Shown here piece after piece: positions 52,201 to 64,000 of a stretch of 64,000 nt of DNA. Position 1 is the first letter of the stretch; every line of letters starts with the position of its first letter. Below the pieces are notes generated by a model, which was given only the letters and a program-made list of their open reading frames with translations, was not told where the DNA came from and did no database searches. The position numbers and the translations under genes are program-made. Origin of the DNA: Entonaema liquescens (lineage: Eukaryota; Ascomycota; Sordariomycetes; Xylariales; Xylariaceae); NCBI GenBank assembly GCA_902805475.1, contig CADCSX010000001.1, positions 2,728,001-2,792,000 on the forward strand, given 5' to 3'.

Positions 52201-55089
52201 AATATAAATTTTATAATTTATACATATTTTTAATTAAATATTATTTTAGAAAACGTATAAAAATTAATTACGGTTTATGTTAATATAAAATATTTTAATA
52301 TTTTGGTTAATTATTTATAGTTAAAAAAATTTACTTTTTACGCGTAAATCGTCAATATGTTACTTGTTTTTATAAAAAATGTAATTAAAAGAATTTTATT
52401 ATATAAAAAGGTTATTTTTTAATTAAATTTAAAAGGTAATTATAATTAAATATAAATAATAAGTTAATTTATTATTGAAATATTAATAATTTATAATAAT
52501 TTTTAATTAATTTTTTTTTAATATATATTTTTTTTTAAATATATAATAAATATTTAATATTTGAATTGAACTTTAATTATAAGTTTTTATAATTAATTAA
52601 TTATATTAATAATAATTATTTGTAAAAGAAATCTTATTTATTAATAAGTTTTAATTTAAGTTAATATAATGGTATTATTTAAAATAATGATATAAATTTT
52701 AGTTTTTTATATAAATTTATTAAAAAGTAATTCGAAAGGTTTTAATTAAGATTATATATTTATTGTTAAAATTAATAACTTATTTAATATTTTTATTTCT
52801 TTTAAAAGAAAGAAAATAATTTTTTTCTTAAATTTTATGGATAAATTAATCCGTATTAAATGGAAATAAAAATTTAATTATATTAAAAATTATTATAATA
52901 AAAAATATTTTATTATTATTTAAAAAAAAAACGGTTTTTATATAAATAACTATAATTATTGTAAGAAATGTTATTAATGATTATTAAATGATAAAAGAAT
53001 TTAATTTAAACAATAATATTATTTATGTATTAATATTTAAAAAAAAAATATTAAATAATATTTAATTAACCGTTAAAAGTAATAAAATTTAAATAAAGAA
53101 ATTATTTTTTTTAAGAATTTAATAATTAGAAAATATATCTTTTTATAAAACGAAAAAAAGTATATATATTTATTTTTGAGATTTTTATATTAATTTCATA
53201 AAATAAATTTAAAATTTAACCGATAGTTATAATATTTAAGATAGATTAAATTTTATTAAAATAATTAATAAAAAAAAATATAAATTTATTTTGTAAAAAA
53301 TTAATAAAATTAAATTTAATTTTTTATTAAATTTTATAAGTTTAGTATAAAGGAATAAAAGATAATAAATAAAGTTTTTAACGATATATAAAAAAACGGT
53401 AAATTTAAATATATAAAATAATTTTTATTATTTAATTGTCCCGTTTTTATAATATATTATATAATTAATAATATTTAAAAAAGATGTATTATAATTAATT
53501 TACAATTATTTAATAAAATAGTGGTTTTAAATATATATTTTTTATTAACATAAAAATTTATAATTAATAAATTTTAAAAATTATATTATATTATAATTAT
53601 AGATGGATTTAAATTCTTTTATTAATTGTTTATTTAATTAAATTATTAAAATAAAATAGTGATTATTTTTTTATAAAATTTTGAAATATCTAATATTACA
53701 TTAATAAATTATTAAAATAATTTAAATTATATTTAAAAATATATAAATAAAAAATTAAAACTTTATAAATAATTTATAATAATATATATTAATAATATTA
53801 TTATTTATTTTAAAATATTAAAAGAATATTTAAAATATTTAGCTTTAATTTTCTAATTATTTTAAGATTTTAATTTATTTATTAAATCAAATAAATCCTT
53901 TTTAAGATATCTTACAATCCATCTTCTCAAATACTTGATAAATGGTTTAAATATATGATTAATAAATAATTATGTAAAAATTCTTTAAAAACTAAAAATC
54001 CTATCCATATTAATAAATTTAGAAATATATATTAATTTAATAAACTTTTTTAAGAAATTTATTTTATAATATTAATAAAAATTAATACTTTTATAAAAAA
54101 AAAAATAAAACTCATCGCTTAAAAATGCGTAATAAAAGATTTATTCAAAATAATTTTAAAATGTAAAAAATAAACAAAATCAATTAAATTTATCCTAATA
54201 AATAAAAAAAAAAAAATTTTTAAAATTATTTAAAAAAACTTAATATCCTTTAACTATCTCATTCATTAAGACATAAAAAAAATTGCTTTTTTAAAATTAA
54301 ATATCTTCAAATAAAAAAGCTTTGCCGTAATGGTATTTTATAGTAAAAAAAAAAAAATAGCTTAAAATTAACCATAAACTTTATTAAACTTATATAATAT
54401 TTTAATAAAATACTAATTAAAATAAAATAACAATATTAAACAACAAAATTAAAAATAACTTATTTAATCTAAATTTATAAATAACTTTAAATTTATATTT
54501 AATTTTATTTACATAATATTATAGTTTTTATAAATTATAAAATTATATAAAACATAATTAATTAAACAACTTTAAAATTTATAAATTTAATGAAATTTAA
54601 TTTATGTTTAATAATAACTTTAATATATTTTTCTTAATTTCGTTTAAATATTTGATATATACCAAGTTATATTAATTTAATACCAAATGCTTTATTTAAA
54701 TTATTTATATATAATAACGTAAAAAATATAATAAAAACTGTAAATTAATTTAAAAATTAATTAAACAATATAATTAAAAATTTTAATTATATAATTAAAA
54801 TAATAATAATTTTATTAAATAAAATAAAAGTAAAAATTATTACTAATTATACACGTAATAAAAAATTAATTAAAATTATTAAAAAATTTATAAATAAATT
54901 AATTGCGAAAAAATTTATTAGAAATTTTTATTATTAATTAAATAATAATAACTTATTATATACAACAGAAAAAAATAGCGCCAAACGCTTTTATATCTTT
55001 AATAATTGCATTTTTATAATATTCGAAATAATACACAATTTTAAACATTATTTTAGTTCGAAGAAAATAGCTTATAATCTAAACAATTT
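49226..55089. other. Unassigned stretch, 5.9 kb, alternating strand-bias blocks
   Basis: No intact gene, RNA or convincing repeat match. The plus strand is C-rich and G-poor from about 50040 to 51480 (50521-50580 has 15 C and no G by my count), G-rich and C-poor from about 51490 to 53860, then C-rich again from about 53880 to 55500. Within each block surviving bases suggest former higher-GC sequence mutated on one strand. Identity of the underlying elements is not recoverable by eye. Confidence 0.55.
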
Positions 55090-56415
55090 TAATATTAACC
55101 ATTTATCTAAGAAATTAGTTAATTACTTTACCTATTACCTTAAATACGGAATAAATTAAATAAATTAATATTAAATATTAAGCGAATTTAAACCAATTTA
55201 TAAATTATCTTAACTATTTTATATAATTATAATAGATTTTATAATTAATTTATTAAAAATTCCTATAATGAATATAATTTAATAAATAATTAACTTTAAA
55301 AAAACTAATATTATATTAATAATAACGTGTAAATTTAATAAAAAATTGCTAATTATATTTGGATACGTAAAATATATGATAAAAAATTAAGTTTATATTT
55401 TTTATATTATATTAATATTAATAAATTAAAATTTACTTGCAAAAATTATATTAAATAAAAATCTTAAATTTATATTGGATTTTTAATAATCTTTATAGAA
55501 AAATTATAATATCATATTAACAATATTTATAAATTATTACTTATAAATAAATAAATAAAATAAAAAACAAAATTAAAATGTTAAAATTATTATTAAATAT
55601 TATATTATTATTAAACTAAATATTATATAAATATATATTATTTTAATTTTTTAATATAATTTAAATAATATAAAATTTTTAATATTAAAAAAATTACTAA
55701 ATAAAATAGTTTTTAATTTTAAAATTAAATTATTTTTATTAATTTTTAAAATCTTAAAAAAATCTTTTAATTTTAAAACTTAAAAAAAGATTTATTAACA
55801 AAAAGTTAAGATAATAATTAATTACGCTATAATAAAAGCCAAAATAAAGTACGATAAAAATCGAAATCCTTAAGTTTTCAAAATAAAAAATAAAGTTTAT
55901 TTTTGTTTTTATAAAAATTATTATTTATTAAAAAAGTTAAATTAGAAATAATTTTTATAAAAAGTAAGCTTTTTTGTTATTATAAAAAAAATCATAAATT
56001 TTATTTATAAATTAAATTTCTTAAAACATTAACACATTTATAAAATTATATTAATGGTTTAACTAATATTAACCCCGAAAAAACTAAACCTTTTCAGTAA
56101 AAAAAAGCTAAAACTTAGAAAAATCTTTATTAAAAAAGATATAAATAAATATATTTTTTTTAAGATTAAAGTTTTCTTAAAAAAACGTATAAATAAAGTT
56201 AAAAAAAAATTAATAATTAAATATTTAATTTGTTAAAAAAAATACGGTTTAAAAAATAATTAATAATATTTTAAAGATTTATTTATAGAAAATATAATAA
56301 AGTTAATGGAACAATTTAATTAAAAATATAAAAAAAATTGAAAAAATTAAATAAATAGTTTTTTTTAATAATAAAATTAACATATTAAATATAAATATAA
56401 TAAATTAAAAATTAA
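55090..56415. repeat. Repeat K, copy 2 (empty site for D1)
   Basis: Direct repeat of K1. The site of the D1 insertion reads TTAACTAATATTAACCCCGA at about 56065, with one AATATTAA where K1 has two flanking D1. It keeps more C than K1 (TTACCTATTACCTTAAATAC), so it is the better copy for classifying K. Confidence 0.7.
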
Positions 56416-57452
56416 TTTATTTTATATTAAAAACAAATTTAAAAATTTAATTATTTATAAAATATAACGCATTTTATTAATCTTAAATATTATAATAAAT
56501 AATTTTAAGCGTATTTAATTTATTTTATTATATTAAATAATAATATTAAATTATTTTAAAAATTTTTTACTATAATAATTTTATAATATTTAATAAATAT
56601 AATTTTTATAAATATTAAAATTTTTAAATAATTATTTATTACAATTATTTTTTATTAAATTTTATAATTAATAATTTTTATTATTTAAATTATTTAATTG
56701 TTTTTAAGAAATAAATAATGTAATATAATTTAATTAAATTATAATAATTAATTATTTTTATAATATAATTTATTAAAAATTTTATAATATTTAATTTAAA
56801 AAATTCCAATAATTAAAAAAATAACGTTATAAGTTATAATATTACGTAAATAAATTAATTTAAATTTATTTTAAAATAAATTTAGGATTATAATAAAAAT
56901 ATATATATAACAATAAAAAAATAATAAAATTCTAATAAAAATGGATATATAAATAATAAAGTATTAATAATTATTTTTATAATATAATGGAAAAAATATA
57001 TAAATAAGAAAAATATACGAATATATGGAGTAAATTAATTTAATTTAAATAATATTTAATTAATTTTAATATTAATTATTAACAAATTTAAAAAATATTA
57101 AAAATATATTTTATTATTTTATAAATTTTGCTTAAAATATAATTTACTTAAAATAATCAAATTTTTAAATTTAATTAAAGTAAATTAATAATTATTTAAA
57201 ACCTTATTATATTAATAAATTAAAATATTTTTAATTAGTATAAAATAATATAAAATTATAAATAATTATTGATTTAATAATATAATTATTTTTATAATAT
57301 TTAAAATAAAAGTAATAAAAATTTTATAAATATATAAAAATAGAAAAAAATAAGGTTTTAATATATTATTAAATTAAATTGAATATTTTTTAATAATAAT
57401 TAATTTTTATTAATTTATTATCCTTGAAAATTGGAAAATTCTTATCTTTTAA
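56416..57452. other. Unassigned AT-rich stretch
   Basis: I see no gene, RNA or repeat match. Confidence 0.5.
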
Positions 57453-57608
57453 ATAAATTATTTTAAAATTTTAAAAGATGTAAACTTTGCAAAACCGGAC
57501 GTAAAAACCGTTAAATAGAATAATGTTCGTAAAACCAAAAACGTTAAAACCTCGAAAAAAGCGGCTATATTTGCAAAATCAAATAAAATAAAAAAAGCGG
57601 AGGATTAA
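57453..57608 (+). pseudogene. Possible lysine-rich gene or gag relic, one in-frame stop
   Basis: This is the least mutated non-repeat patch in the window. One frame reads for about 50 codons with mixed, GC-bearing codons (GAC, ACC, CGT, TCG, GCG, GAG) and ends TAA at 57606-57608. A single TAG at 57516-57518 interrupts it and would be CAG (Gln) before one C-to-T change. The product would be rich in Lys, Ala, Val and Thr (for example VRKTKNVKTSKKAAIFAK), as in basic nucleic-acid-binding tails. No family is recognised, no start is evident, and the length is too short to exclude chance. Confidence 0.25.
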
Positions 57609-57719
57609 TTATATAAAAAAAATAAAAAAAAAAAATAATAATAATAATATCTTATAAACTAATAAAATCTAAACAAAGATTGTAAAAAGTAAAAAATTAA
57701 CTAAAGATAAACAACCGGT

Positions 57720-57850
57720 CGTGCCTCTTTTTCCTTTTATAACGTTTTTTTTTTTTCTATTATACTTTCCACGTTTTTTATTACATTTTCCCCGTTTTTT
57801 ATTATACCTTTTTTTTTCTCTATACCTTCTTATTTTTTTATTATATTTCT
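57720..57850. repeat. Degenerate T-rich tandem repeat
   Basis: Three or four imperfect units of roughly 22-35 bp built from CGTTTTTTATTATA and C-rich joints (ACTTTCCACG, TTTTCCCCG, ATACCTTC). It starts just right of CAACCGGTCGTGCC and has pyrimidine on the plus strand with almost no G. Confidence 0.6.
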
Positions 57851-58044
57851 TAATTTTTTAAAATAATTAATAAAATAACATTTAATTAAATTTAAATTTT
57901 AATATTATAAATTTATTATAAAAAATTTAAATTAATTAATTAAATTAAAGGAATTATATATTATTTTAATTTAAAACTTTATTTTAATTATAATTATAAT
58001 AATAAATTTAATAAAAATATAAAAAGATTTAATTATTTAAATTA

Positions 58045-58262
58045 ATAATCTTATAATTTATAAAAAATAATAAATTAAAAAAACCGAAATAACTTAAATA
58101 TTTTAGGTAAAAATTTTATTTTTAAAAATTAAAATAATGGCTTAATTAAGTATCCTAAAAAATATAATAAATTTATTAAATAATAAAAACAAAAATAAAA
58201 AAATAAAATAAATAATTAAACCGGTTAAGTAATAAATGTTAATACCAAAAATTTTAATAAAA
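58045..58262. repeat. Repeat G, copy 2
   Basis: Direct repeat of 2565-2790, less mutated (AAACCGGTTAAGTAATAAAT). No adjoining J fragment is found here, so G is not simply part of J. Confidence 0.5.
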
Positions 58263-58347
58263 AATATTAAATAAAAATATTATAATTTAAAATTTTAAAA
58301 AAATATAAAAACATATTTAAAAAAAACTTTCAAAAAAAAAGGAATAA

Positions 58348-58493
58348 TATTAGATGTAGTTTAATATATATCTATAAAATTAAAGTTTAATGTAAAGTTT
58401 AATATATAATTATTAATTAAAATTTAATAGATTTTTAATTTATTAAATTTTAAAAAAATTAACTTTAATTTCATCTTATAAAACTACTTTATA
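58348..58493 (+). mobile_element. Family B solo-LTR-like element (B9)
   Basis: 146 bp from TATTAGATGTAGTTTAATA to AACTACTTTATA. The full central palindrome is present in decayed form. No exact 5-bp duplication is seen. Confidence 0.75.
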
Positions 58494-59307
58494 ATTATTT
58501 TAAAAAAAAATTTATAATTAAAAAATATTAAATTTAATTTTAAATAATTTATATTATAAATTTAATAAAATAATTTTAAAATAACATTATTTAAAATAAA
58601 TATAAAAATTTTAAATTATAAATTTTAAATTAAAAAATATTTTTATATTAAATATTATTTAAAATAAAATTATAAAATTTTTATAATTTTAAAATTATAA
58701 AAAGTTATTTAATATATATAACTTTTTATAAAAATATATTATAATATTAATATATAAAGAAATATTATTATTTTTAGCAATTATTAAATATAAAATTTAA
58801 AAAATAAAAAATTTAAAGTTAAAAAAATATAATAAATAAAGATTTTAATAAAATTAAAACCAATTGAAAATTTTTTTAAATTTAAACGTTTTAAAATTAT
58901 TTAAATATTTAATTATTTAATTATATATTTAATATAAATAATTTAATTTTAATATAATAATAAATTAATTAAAAAAAATTTAATATATAAATTAATTAAA
59001 ATTATATAATTTTTTTAGTTATTTATTATAAAATATAATTAATAATGTTTTTGAAATTAAATAAAAATATTTAAAAATTTATTAAAAATATATAATTTTA
59101 AAGATAATAAATAAACTTATTATTTCGTAAATTATACATTTAAAAATAAAATTATTTAAAATTTTAAAATATATTTAAATTTAATTTTAAAAATAAATAG
59201 AAATTATTTATAATTATTTAAATTTATTATAAATAATTTATTTTAAAATTTAATTTAATAAATTAAAATTTGATTTCGGAATTAAAATTTTAAATAAATT
59301 AAAAAAA
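58494..59307. other. Unassigned AT-rich stretch
   Basis: I see no gene or repeat match. Confidence 0.5.
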
Positions 59308-60198
59308 AAATAATGTTATTTATAAATTACTTTGTTAATTTTTCCACGTAAATTATTTTACCAAGCGGTTGTAAGTAATTAACATGTTAAATTAATTAAT
59401 AATTATTAATAAAATAATATGACATTATTTAAATTTTAAAAAACTTGAATTTAAAGTTTATTTATTATTTACAAGTTAATTTTACTTATTTAAGTTTTTA
59501 AAAATTTATATTTATTAAACATATTATTAAGTATTTTATTAAATATTTAAGTAAAGTTATTTATAAGCATTAATATTTAATTGTATTTTATTTAAAATAT
59601 AATTAATTTTAAAAATATTTACATTTTTAAACGCGTTTTATTACGGCGATTATATAAATTTATTTATTTTATATTAAAAACGTTATTATCGTGTATTATT
59701 TAATTGTGAATATTTTTTTTTTAATTAACATATAGTTATTTGCAAATTGATTTTTTTTATTTATAAATTAATTTTTAAACATTTAATAATATTTCCTTTA
59801 AATTATAATATTATTTTACAAAAATTATATTTTTAAATTATTTATTTTATAAAGATTTAAAGAATATAAATTATTAAAATATTACTTTTTAAATTATTTT
59901 ATTTATAAATTAATTAAAGTTATTCGTAAATTGATTTTTTTTTATTTATAAATTATTTTTTAATAAATATAACGGTATTTAATTAAAATTAATATTAATT
60001 AATACGTTTTAAAAAATAAAATTTAAATATATTAATTATTTAAAATTATTTTTTAATATAAATACGAAATAATTAATTATATGATAATTAAAATAAAATG
60101 TTAAAATATAATAATTTTTAAATTATTTGCATATAATTGATTTAATAAAGTAATTTACGTGGAAAAATTAACATGGTAATTTATAAATAACATCATTC
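59308..60198. mobile_element. Family D TIR transposon, copy 2 (891 bp)
   Basis: Aligns end to end with D1. The termini are AAATAATGTTATTTATAAAT on the left and the inverse TTTATAAATAACATCATTC on the right; CCACGTAAATTA inside the left TIR pairs with TAATTTACGTGG inside the right one, better preserved than in D1. The interior has AAACGCGTTTTATTACGGCG and two TTTATTTATAAATTA-type motifs. No clear target duplication and no coding frame. Confidence 0.85.
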
Positions 60199-61802
60199 TT
60201 TTAAAAAAAAAATAAATTAATTTAAAATTAAAAATATTAAAAATAAATACAAAAACTATAAATTTAAATTTTTAAATTAAAAGAATTTTTTATATTAAAC
60301 ACTATTTAAAATAAATAATTTAAAATTATATTAAATTATAATAAAAAAATAATAAATTTAAAATAAAATTATTATAAAAAAATTTTTTATGTTAAAATTG
60401 TTTTATTAAAAATAGTGAAAATTAAAGTTTTTTATAAATTATATAAATAAATTATTTAAATTAATAATAAAATAAAATAAATTAATTTTAATTTTTTTTA
60501 ATAATTACTTTTTATAAAAAAAAAGATAACGTTTTTATTATTATTGTTAATTTATAAGTTATTTTTTATTTACCAAAAATATATGTAATTAATTTTTATG
60601 TATATATTATTTAATTTTTATAAAGTATTATTTTGCGTTTTTAATTAACAAACGTCATAAATGTTAATCTTTAAGTTAATTATTCGGGGATAACGCTTTA
60701 CGTTAATATAACATGTTAATTTATTTTTTATATAATTATATTTCCTTTTTTAAGTAATTTTTTTTTATTAATGATTTATTTTTAAATATAACCGATCTTT
60801 ATTAATTGTAAAAAGTTTTTTTAATGAGATAATTATCATTTAATTAACGTGTTTTTACGTTATTAATAATTAATAAAAAAAAGTTAAATCGTTTATTATA
60901 ATAAAATATTTCCGTTTTTTCATTTTATTAATAATTTTTTTTTATTATAATAATAAATAAACATTAATTAATATATAATAATTAAACAGTTTTAAATTAA
61001 TAACCATTTATCTTTTTCTTTTTATTATTAATTATTTACCATATTACAAATATCGGATAATTAAATAATATTAATTTTTTTATATATTTTATTTTATTTT
61101 TATTATATATATTATTAAATATTTTATTTAATAATACTTTATTTTTAACATTTAATAAATATATTTATTCAATTTTATATTTATTTTATTAATTATTAAT
61201 AAAATTTATAATTATTTTTTTATTTTTAAATAATTTAATTATATTGTAATTATATTAAATATTGTAATTATTAATTATAATAATAAATTTATAATTAAAA
61301 AATAAAAATATATTATAATAATTAACATTATTTTTAAATAATATTTCCAATACATTTTTTAAATATTACACTTTTAAATTTATTAATTTATTTTTTAAAA
61401 AAAAAATACTCGTTTTTTTAACAATTTCCAAAAATCTTTATCCATTTTTATTTTAAAAAATAATAATTCCAATAAATTATCTTTAATAATAAAATCGTTT
61501 ATTAAAAAATTATTATTAATATTATCATTATTAATTTTTATTATTATTTATATTATATTAATTTTTTCTTATATTATAATAACATACTTATTTATAATTA
61601 CATTATTAATAATTTTTAATTTTATTTTTTAAAAAATAATAATTTTTTTTTTACTTTAATTAAAAAAAATAATTCTTTTAATTATTATTATATTATATAT
61701 TAAATATAATATTTTTAAAAACATAACATTAAATTCGTATATATAATTTTTTAATAAATTTAAATATATAATTAAAATTATTATAATTATTTTAATTAAA
61801 AT
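60199..61802. other. Unassigned AT-rich stretch
   Basis: No gene or repeat match. From about 60950 rightward the plus strand is C-biased (AACAATTTCCAAAAATC, TCTTTATCCATTTT). Confidence 0.5.
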
Positions 61803-61948
61803 TATAAAGTAGTCTTACAAAATGAAATTGAAGTTAATTTTCTCAAAATCTAGCAAATCAAAGATCTGCTAGATTTTGACTAATAGTTATACATTAAACT
61901 TTACATTAAACTTTAATCTTACAAATATATGTTAGGCGCAGCTTAATA
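61803..61948 (-). mobile_element. Family B solo-LTR-like element (B10), least mutated copy
   Basis: 146 bp; on the minus strand it starts TATTAAGCTGCGCCTAACAT and ends AAGACTACTTTATA. It is flanked directly by AAAAT on both sides (61798-61802, 61949-61953). It keeps the central palindrome: AAAATCTAGCAAATC and the inverse GATCTGCTAGATTTT can pair over about 15 bases. Two AAACTTTACATT steps lie beside it. It is far less mutated than any other B copy, so it is probably the youngest insertion, and it gives the family's reference sequence. Confidence 0.8.
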
Positions 61949-62699
61949 AAAATTACTATTTTCATCATTATTAAAACTCATTTTTAAAAATTTCCAATTA
62001 TTTTTAAATAATTAATATATATTTATTTTCCAAAATAAATTATTATTATTATAATTTATTTAAATTAAGTAATAACCACATTATATTTTTCATAAAACTT
62101 TATTTTTTATAATAAATTAAATTATAAATTATATTAATATATTTATATATTAATTTTAACATTAATTAATTTTTATTTATTTTTTTTTAATTTTATTAAA
62201 AATTTAAATTTAAATCGGACTTTTTAATTTATAATCATAAATTTAATTATTTTTTCTATATATAATAAAATATTTAATTCGTAAATTTTATAATTTTTAA
62301 TAAAAATCTTTAATTAATTTATATTAATTATTTTATTAAATATATTTAAATTAATATATATAATTAACTTCATTTCGTTAATTATATTAATTTTTAATAA
62401 ATAATATTTTTATAATAAATATTTCTTATTTAAAAATTTTAATTTTATATAAATAATTTTTAATTTTTTTAAATTTTATTTATTAATTTTTTTATTTTTA
62501 TTATTAATTTTTTTGTTTATTATATTAACTTATTTCATATAAACATTTATTATTTCCATTTTATTAATTTCAGTATTTAATTTAATTATAAATATTTATT
62601 TAATTTTAATAATAAAATTTTAAATTTTTTTTATTTATTATTTATATTTAAATTTATTATTTTTAAATTTAAATAATATATAATTATTTACATATATAT
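61949..62699. other. Unassigned AT-rich stretch
   Basis: No gene or repeat match. Because the left R copy is cut at base 1, the last part of this stretch may belong to repeat R as well. Confidence 0.45.
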
Positions 62700-64000
62700 A
62701 TTTAAAATAATTTAATTTTATATTAAATTTTTTATTACATTTTTTACACATTATTTTATTATTATTTATACGTAATAAATAATTATATTCTTTTTTTAAT
62801 TCATTATTTAAATATTATTTAAATAAAAAATAATTTTTATTTTTTAATTAAATCTTTTATTTTTTATAATTAGATTATTTTTCTTTTAATAATATTTTAT
62901 CTTTTATATAAAATTTATTATTATATTTATTAAATTTTATTTATTAATATTAATTATATTAATTTCTAAAACAATTACGAAAATAATTGCAACAATTTTG
63001 TCTATAATAATTACATTAACTATAATAAAAACTATATGTTTAATAATAATTACTTAACTTATAAAATTTATAATATTTATTATTATAACAATGTTTTTTA
63101 TAATCATTATTATATTATTTTTTACCATTATAATATTTATTATTATATTTATTTTTATTTTTCTTTTTATTATTATTTTTATCTTTATATTTATAATATT
63201 TAAATTACCAAAAACTGTTATTATTTTTTATATTATCTTTAATAATGGCTTAGTTTTTAAATATAAATATATAATTTAAAACGTACTTTTTATTTAAATA
63301 TATATAATTTATTAACATTTTTATTTGATTAATTAAAAATACATTTAAAATATTTTTTATTAAATTTTTTTTTAATAGTCAATAATTTAAATTATTATAA
63401 TTTAATTTGTTTTTTTAAATTATTAATATATTTATTAATTATTTAAATTTTATTAAAAACTAATATATTATATTAAAATTTACAATTTAATATATTATAA
63501 ATTTACCATATTTATTAAACTTTTAAATTTATCTTATATATTTAATATATTCATATTATATTTATAACTTAATTATATATTAATATTCTTTTAAAATAAT
63601 TTTTTTTTATATATTTAAAATTATAAAATTTCTATTATATTTCATTAAATTTTATTTTAAATTTATTAAAAAGTTTTTTTAAATAAAATTTATTATTAAA
63701 TATTATATAATTTTATATATTTTTAATTAATTTAATTATATACCATTACATTACAACATTTTTATATAATTTATATATTTTTATAATAATTATTTTAATT
63801 TATATTTAATTTATTTTTACTTGTTAAATAACATTAATAAAAAATATTATATTTTATTTTAATATAATAATATTTCTTTCACTAAAAGATTTATTAAAAT
63901 TTAAATAAAAAATTTTTAAATTATATATTTTAAATTTATTAAATTAAGATTTTTTTTTACCATAATATAAATTTCTCGGAAATTATCTTATATTTTTGTT
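62700..64000. repeat. Repeat R, right copy (cut by window edge)
   Basis: Direct repeat of 1-1160. Base 1 of the window corresponds to about 62704. This copy keeps a little more G and C (AATAATTGCAACAATTTTGT, TTTAATAATGGCTTAG), and has about 50 bp extra near 63890. The match runs to the last base, so the element continues beyond 64000. Confidence 0.75.

Overview
This window is gene-free, extremely AT-rich eukaryotic DNA. By eye G+C is about 7-12% in most lines, and I could support no intact protein gene, rRNA or functional tRNA. What structure survives is almost entirely old transposable elements. Where two copies of a family can be lined up, they differ mostly by C/T and G/A transitions, and the mutated copy has the A or T. 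Surviving C and G often sit in CpG. This is the signature of repeat-induced point mutation (RIP) as known in filamentous ascomycetes (Pezizomycotina), so the best reading is an AT-rich isochore, pericentromeric or subtelomeric heterochromatin, of such a fungus. The organism assignment is inference. All family names below (A-L, R) are my own labels.

Families recognised by comparing the window with itself: (A) seven copies of an unusually long (about 820 bp) SINE-like element with a tRNA-like head carrying A/B-box-like motifs and an (AAAT)n tail. (B) ten copies plus a stub of a 146 bp element that starts TG(T), ends (A)CA and is flanked by 5-bp target duplications in several copies, best read as solo LTRs of a very small LTR element. 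(C) and (D), two related non-autonomous DNA transposons with long terminal inverted repeats (TIRs) sharing the start ATGATGTTATTT. (E) a 560-590 bp TIR element in two copies. (J) a LINE-like element of at least 4.8 kb, in two long copies in opposite orientation plus a 3'-end fragment, with (TAA)n tails. (H), (K), (G), (L) and (R) are repeats of unknown class; R lies at both window ends, about 62.7 kb apart.

Layout: 1-1.2 kb repeat R; 1.3-5.7 kb C, J fragment, G, B, A, E, A, B; 5.7-9.6 kb B and A copies in featureless AT-rich DNA; 9.7-16.9 kb LINE J2 interrupted by A5 and C2 and abutted by A4; 17-21.5 kb tandem repeats, a small inverted-repeat element, a long (ATT)n array, and E2 with a B element nested inside; 22.6-24.4 kb C3, A6 and a 21-bp minisatellite; 25-26.2 kb H1; 26.2-33.6 kb mostly unassigned; 33.6-34.5 kb A7; 37.3-43.6 kb LINE J1 with H2 at its 5' side; 46.7-49.2 kb B, K1 with D1 inside it, C5 and B; 49.2-55 kb unassigned with striking alternating C/G strand bias; 55.1-56.4 kb K2, the empty-site counterpart of K1/D1; 57.4-57.9 kb a less mutated patch with a possible lysine-rich gene relic; 58-60.2 kb G2, B9, D2; 61.8 kb the least mutated B copy; 62.7-64 kb the second R copy.

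There are no genes to work together. The biological story is layered transposition followed by heavy mutation. Nested insertions give a relative order (E before B; J before A5 and C2; K before D1), and strand-asymmetric blocks suggest that individual mutation episodes hit one DNA strand over kilobases.
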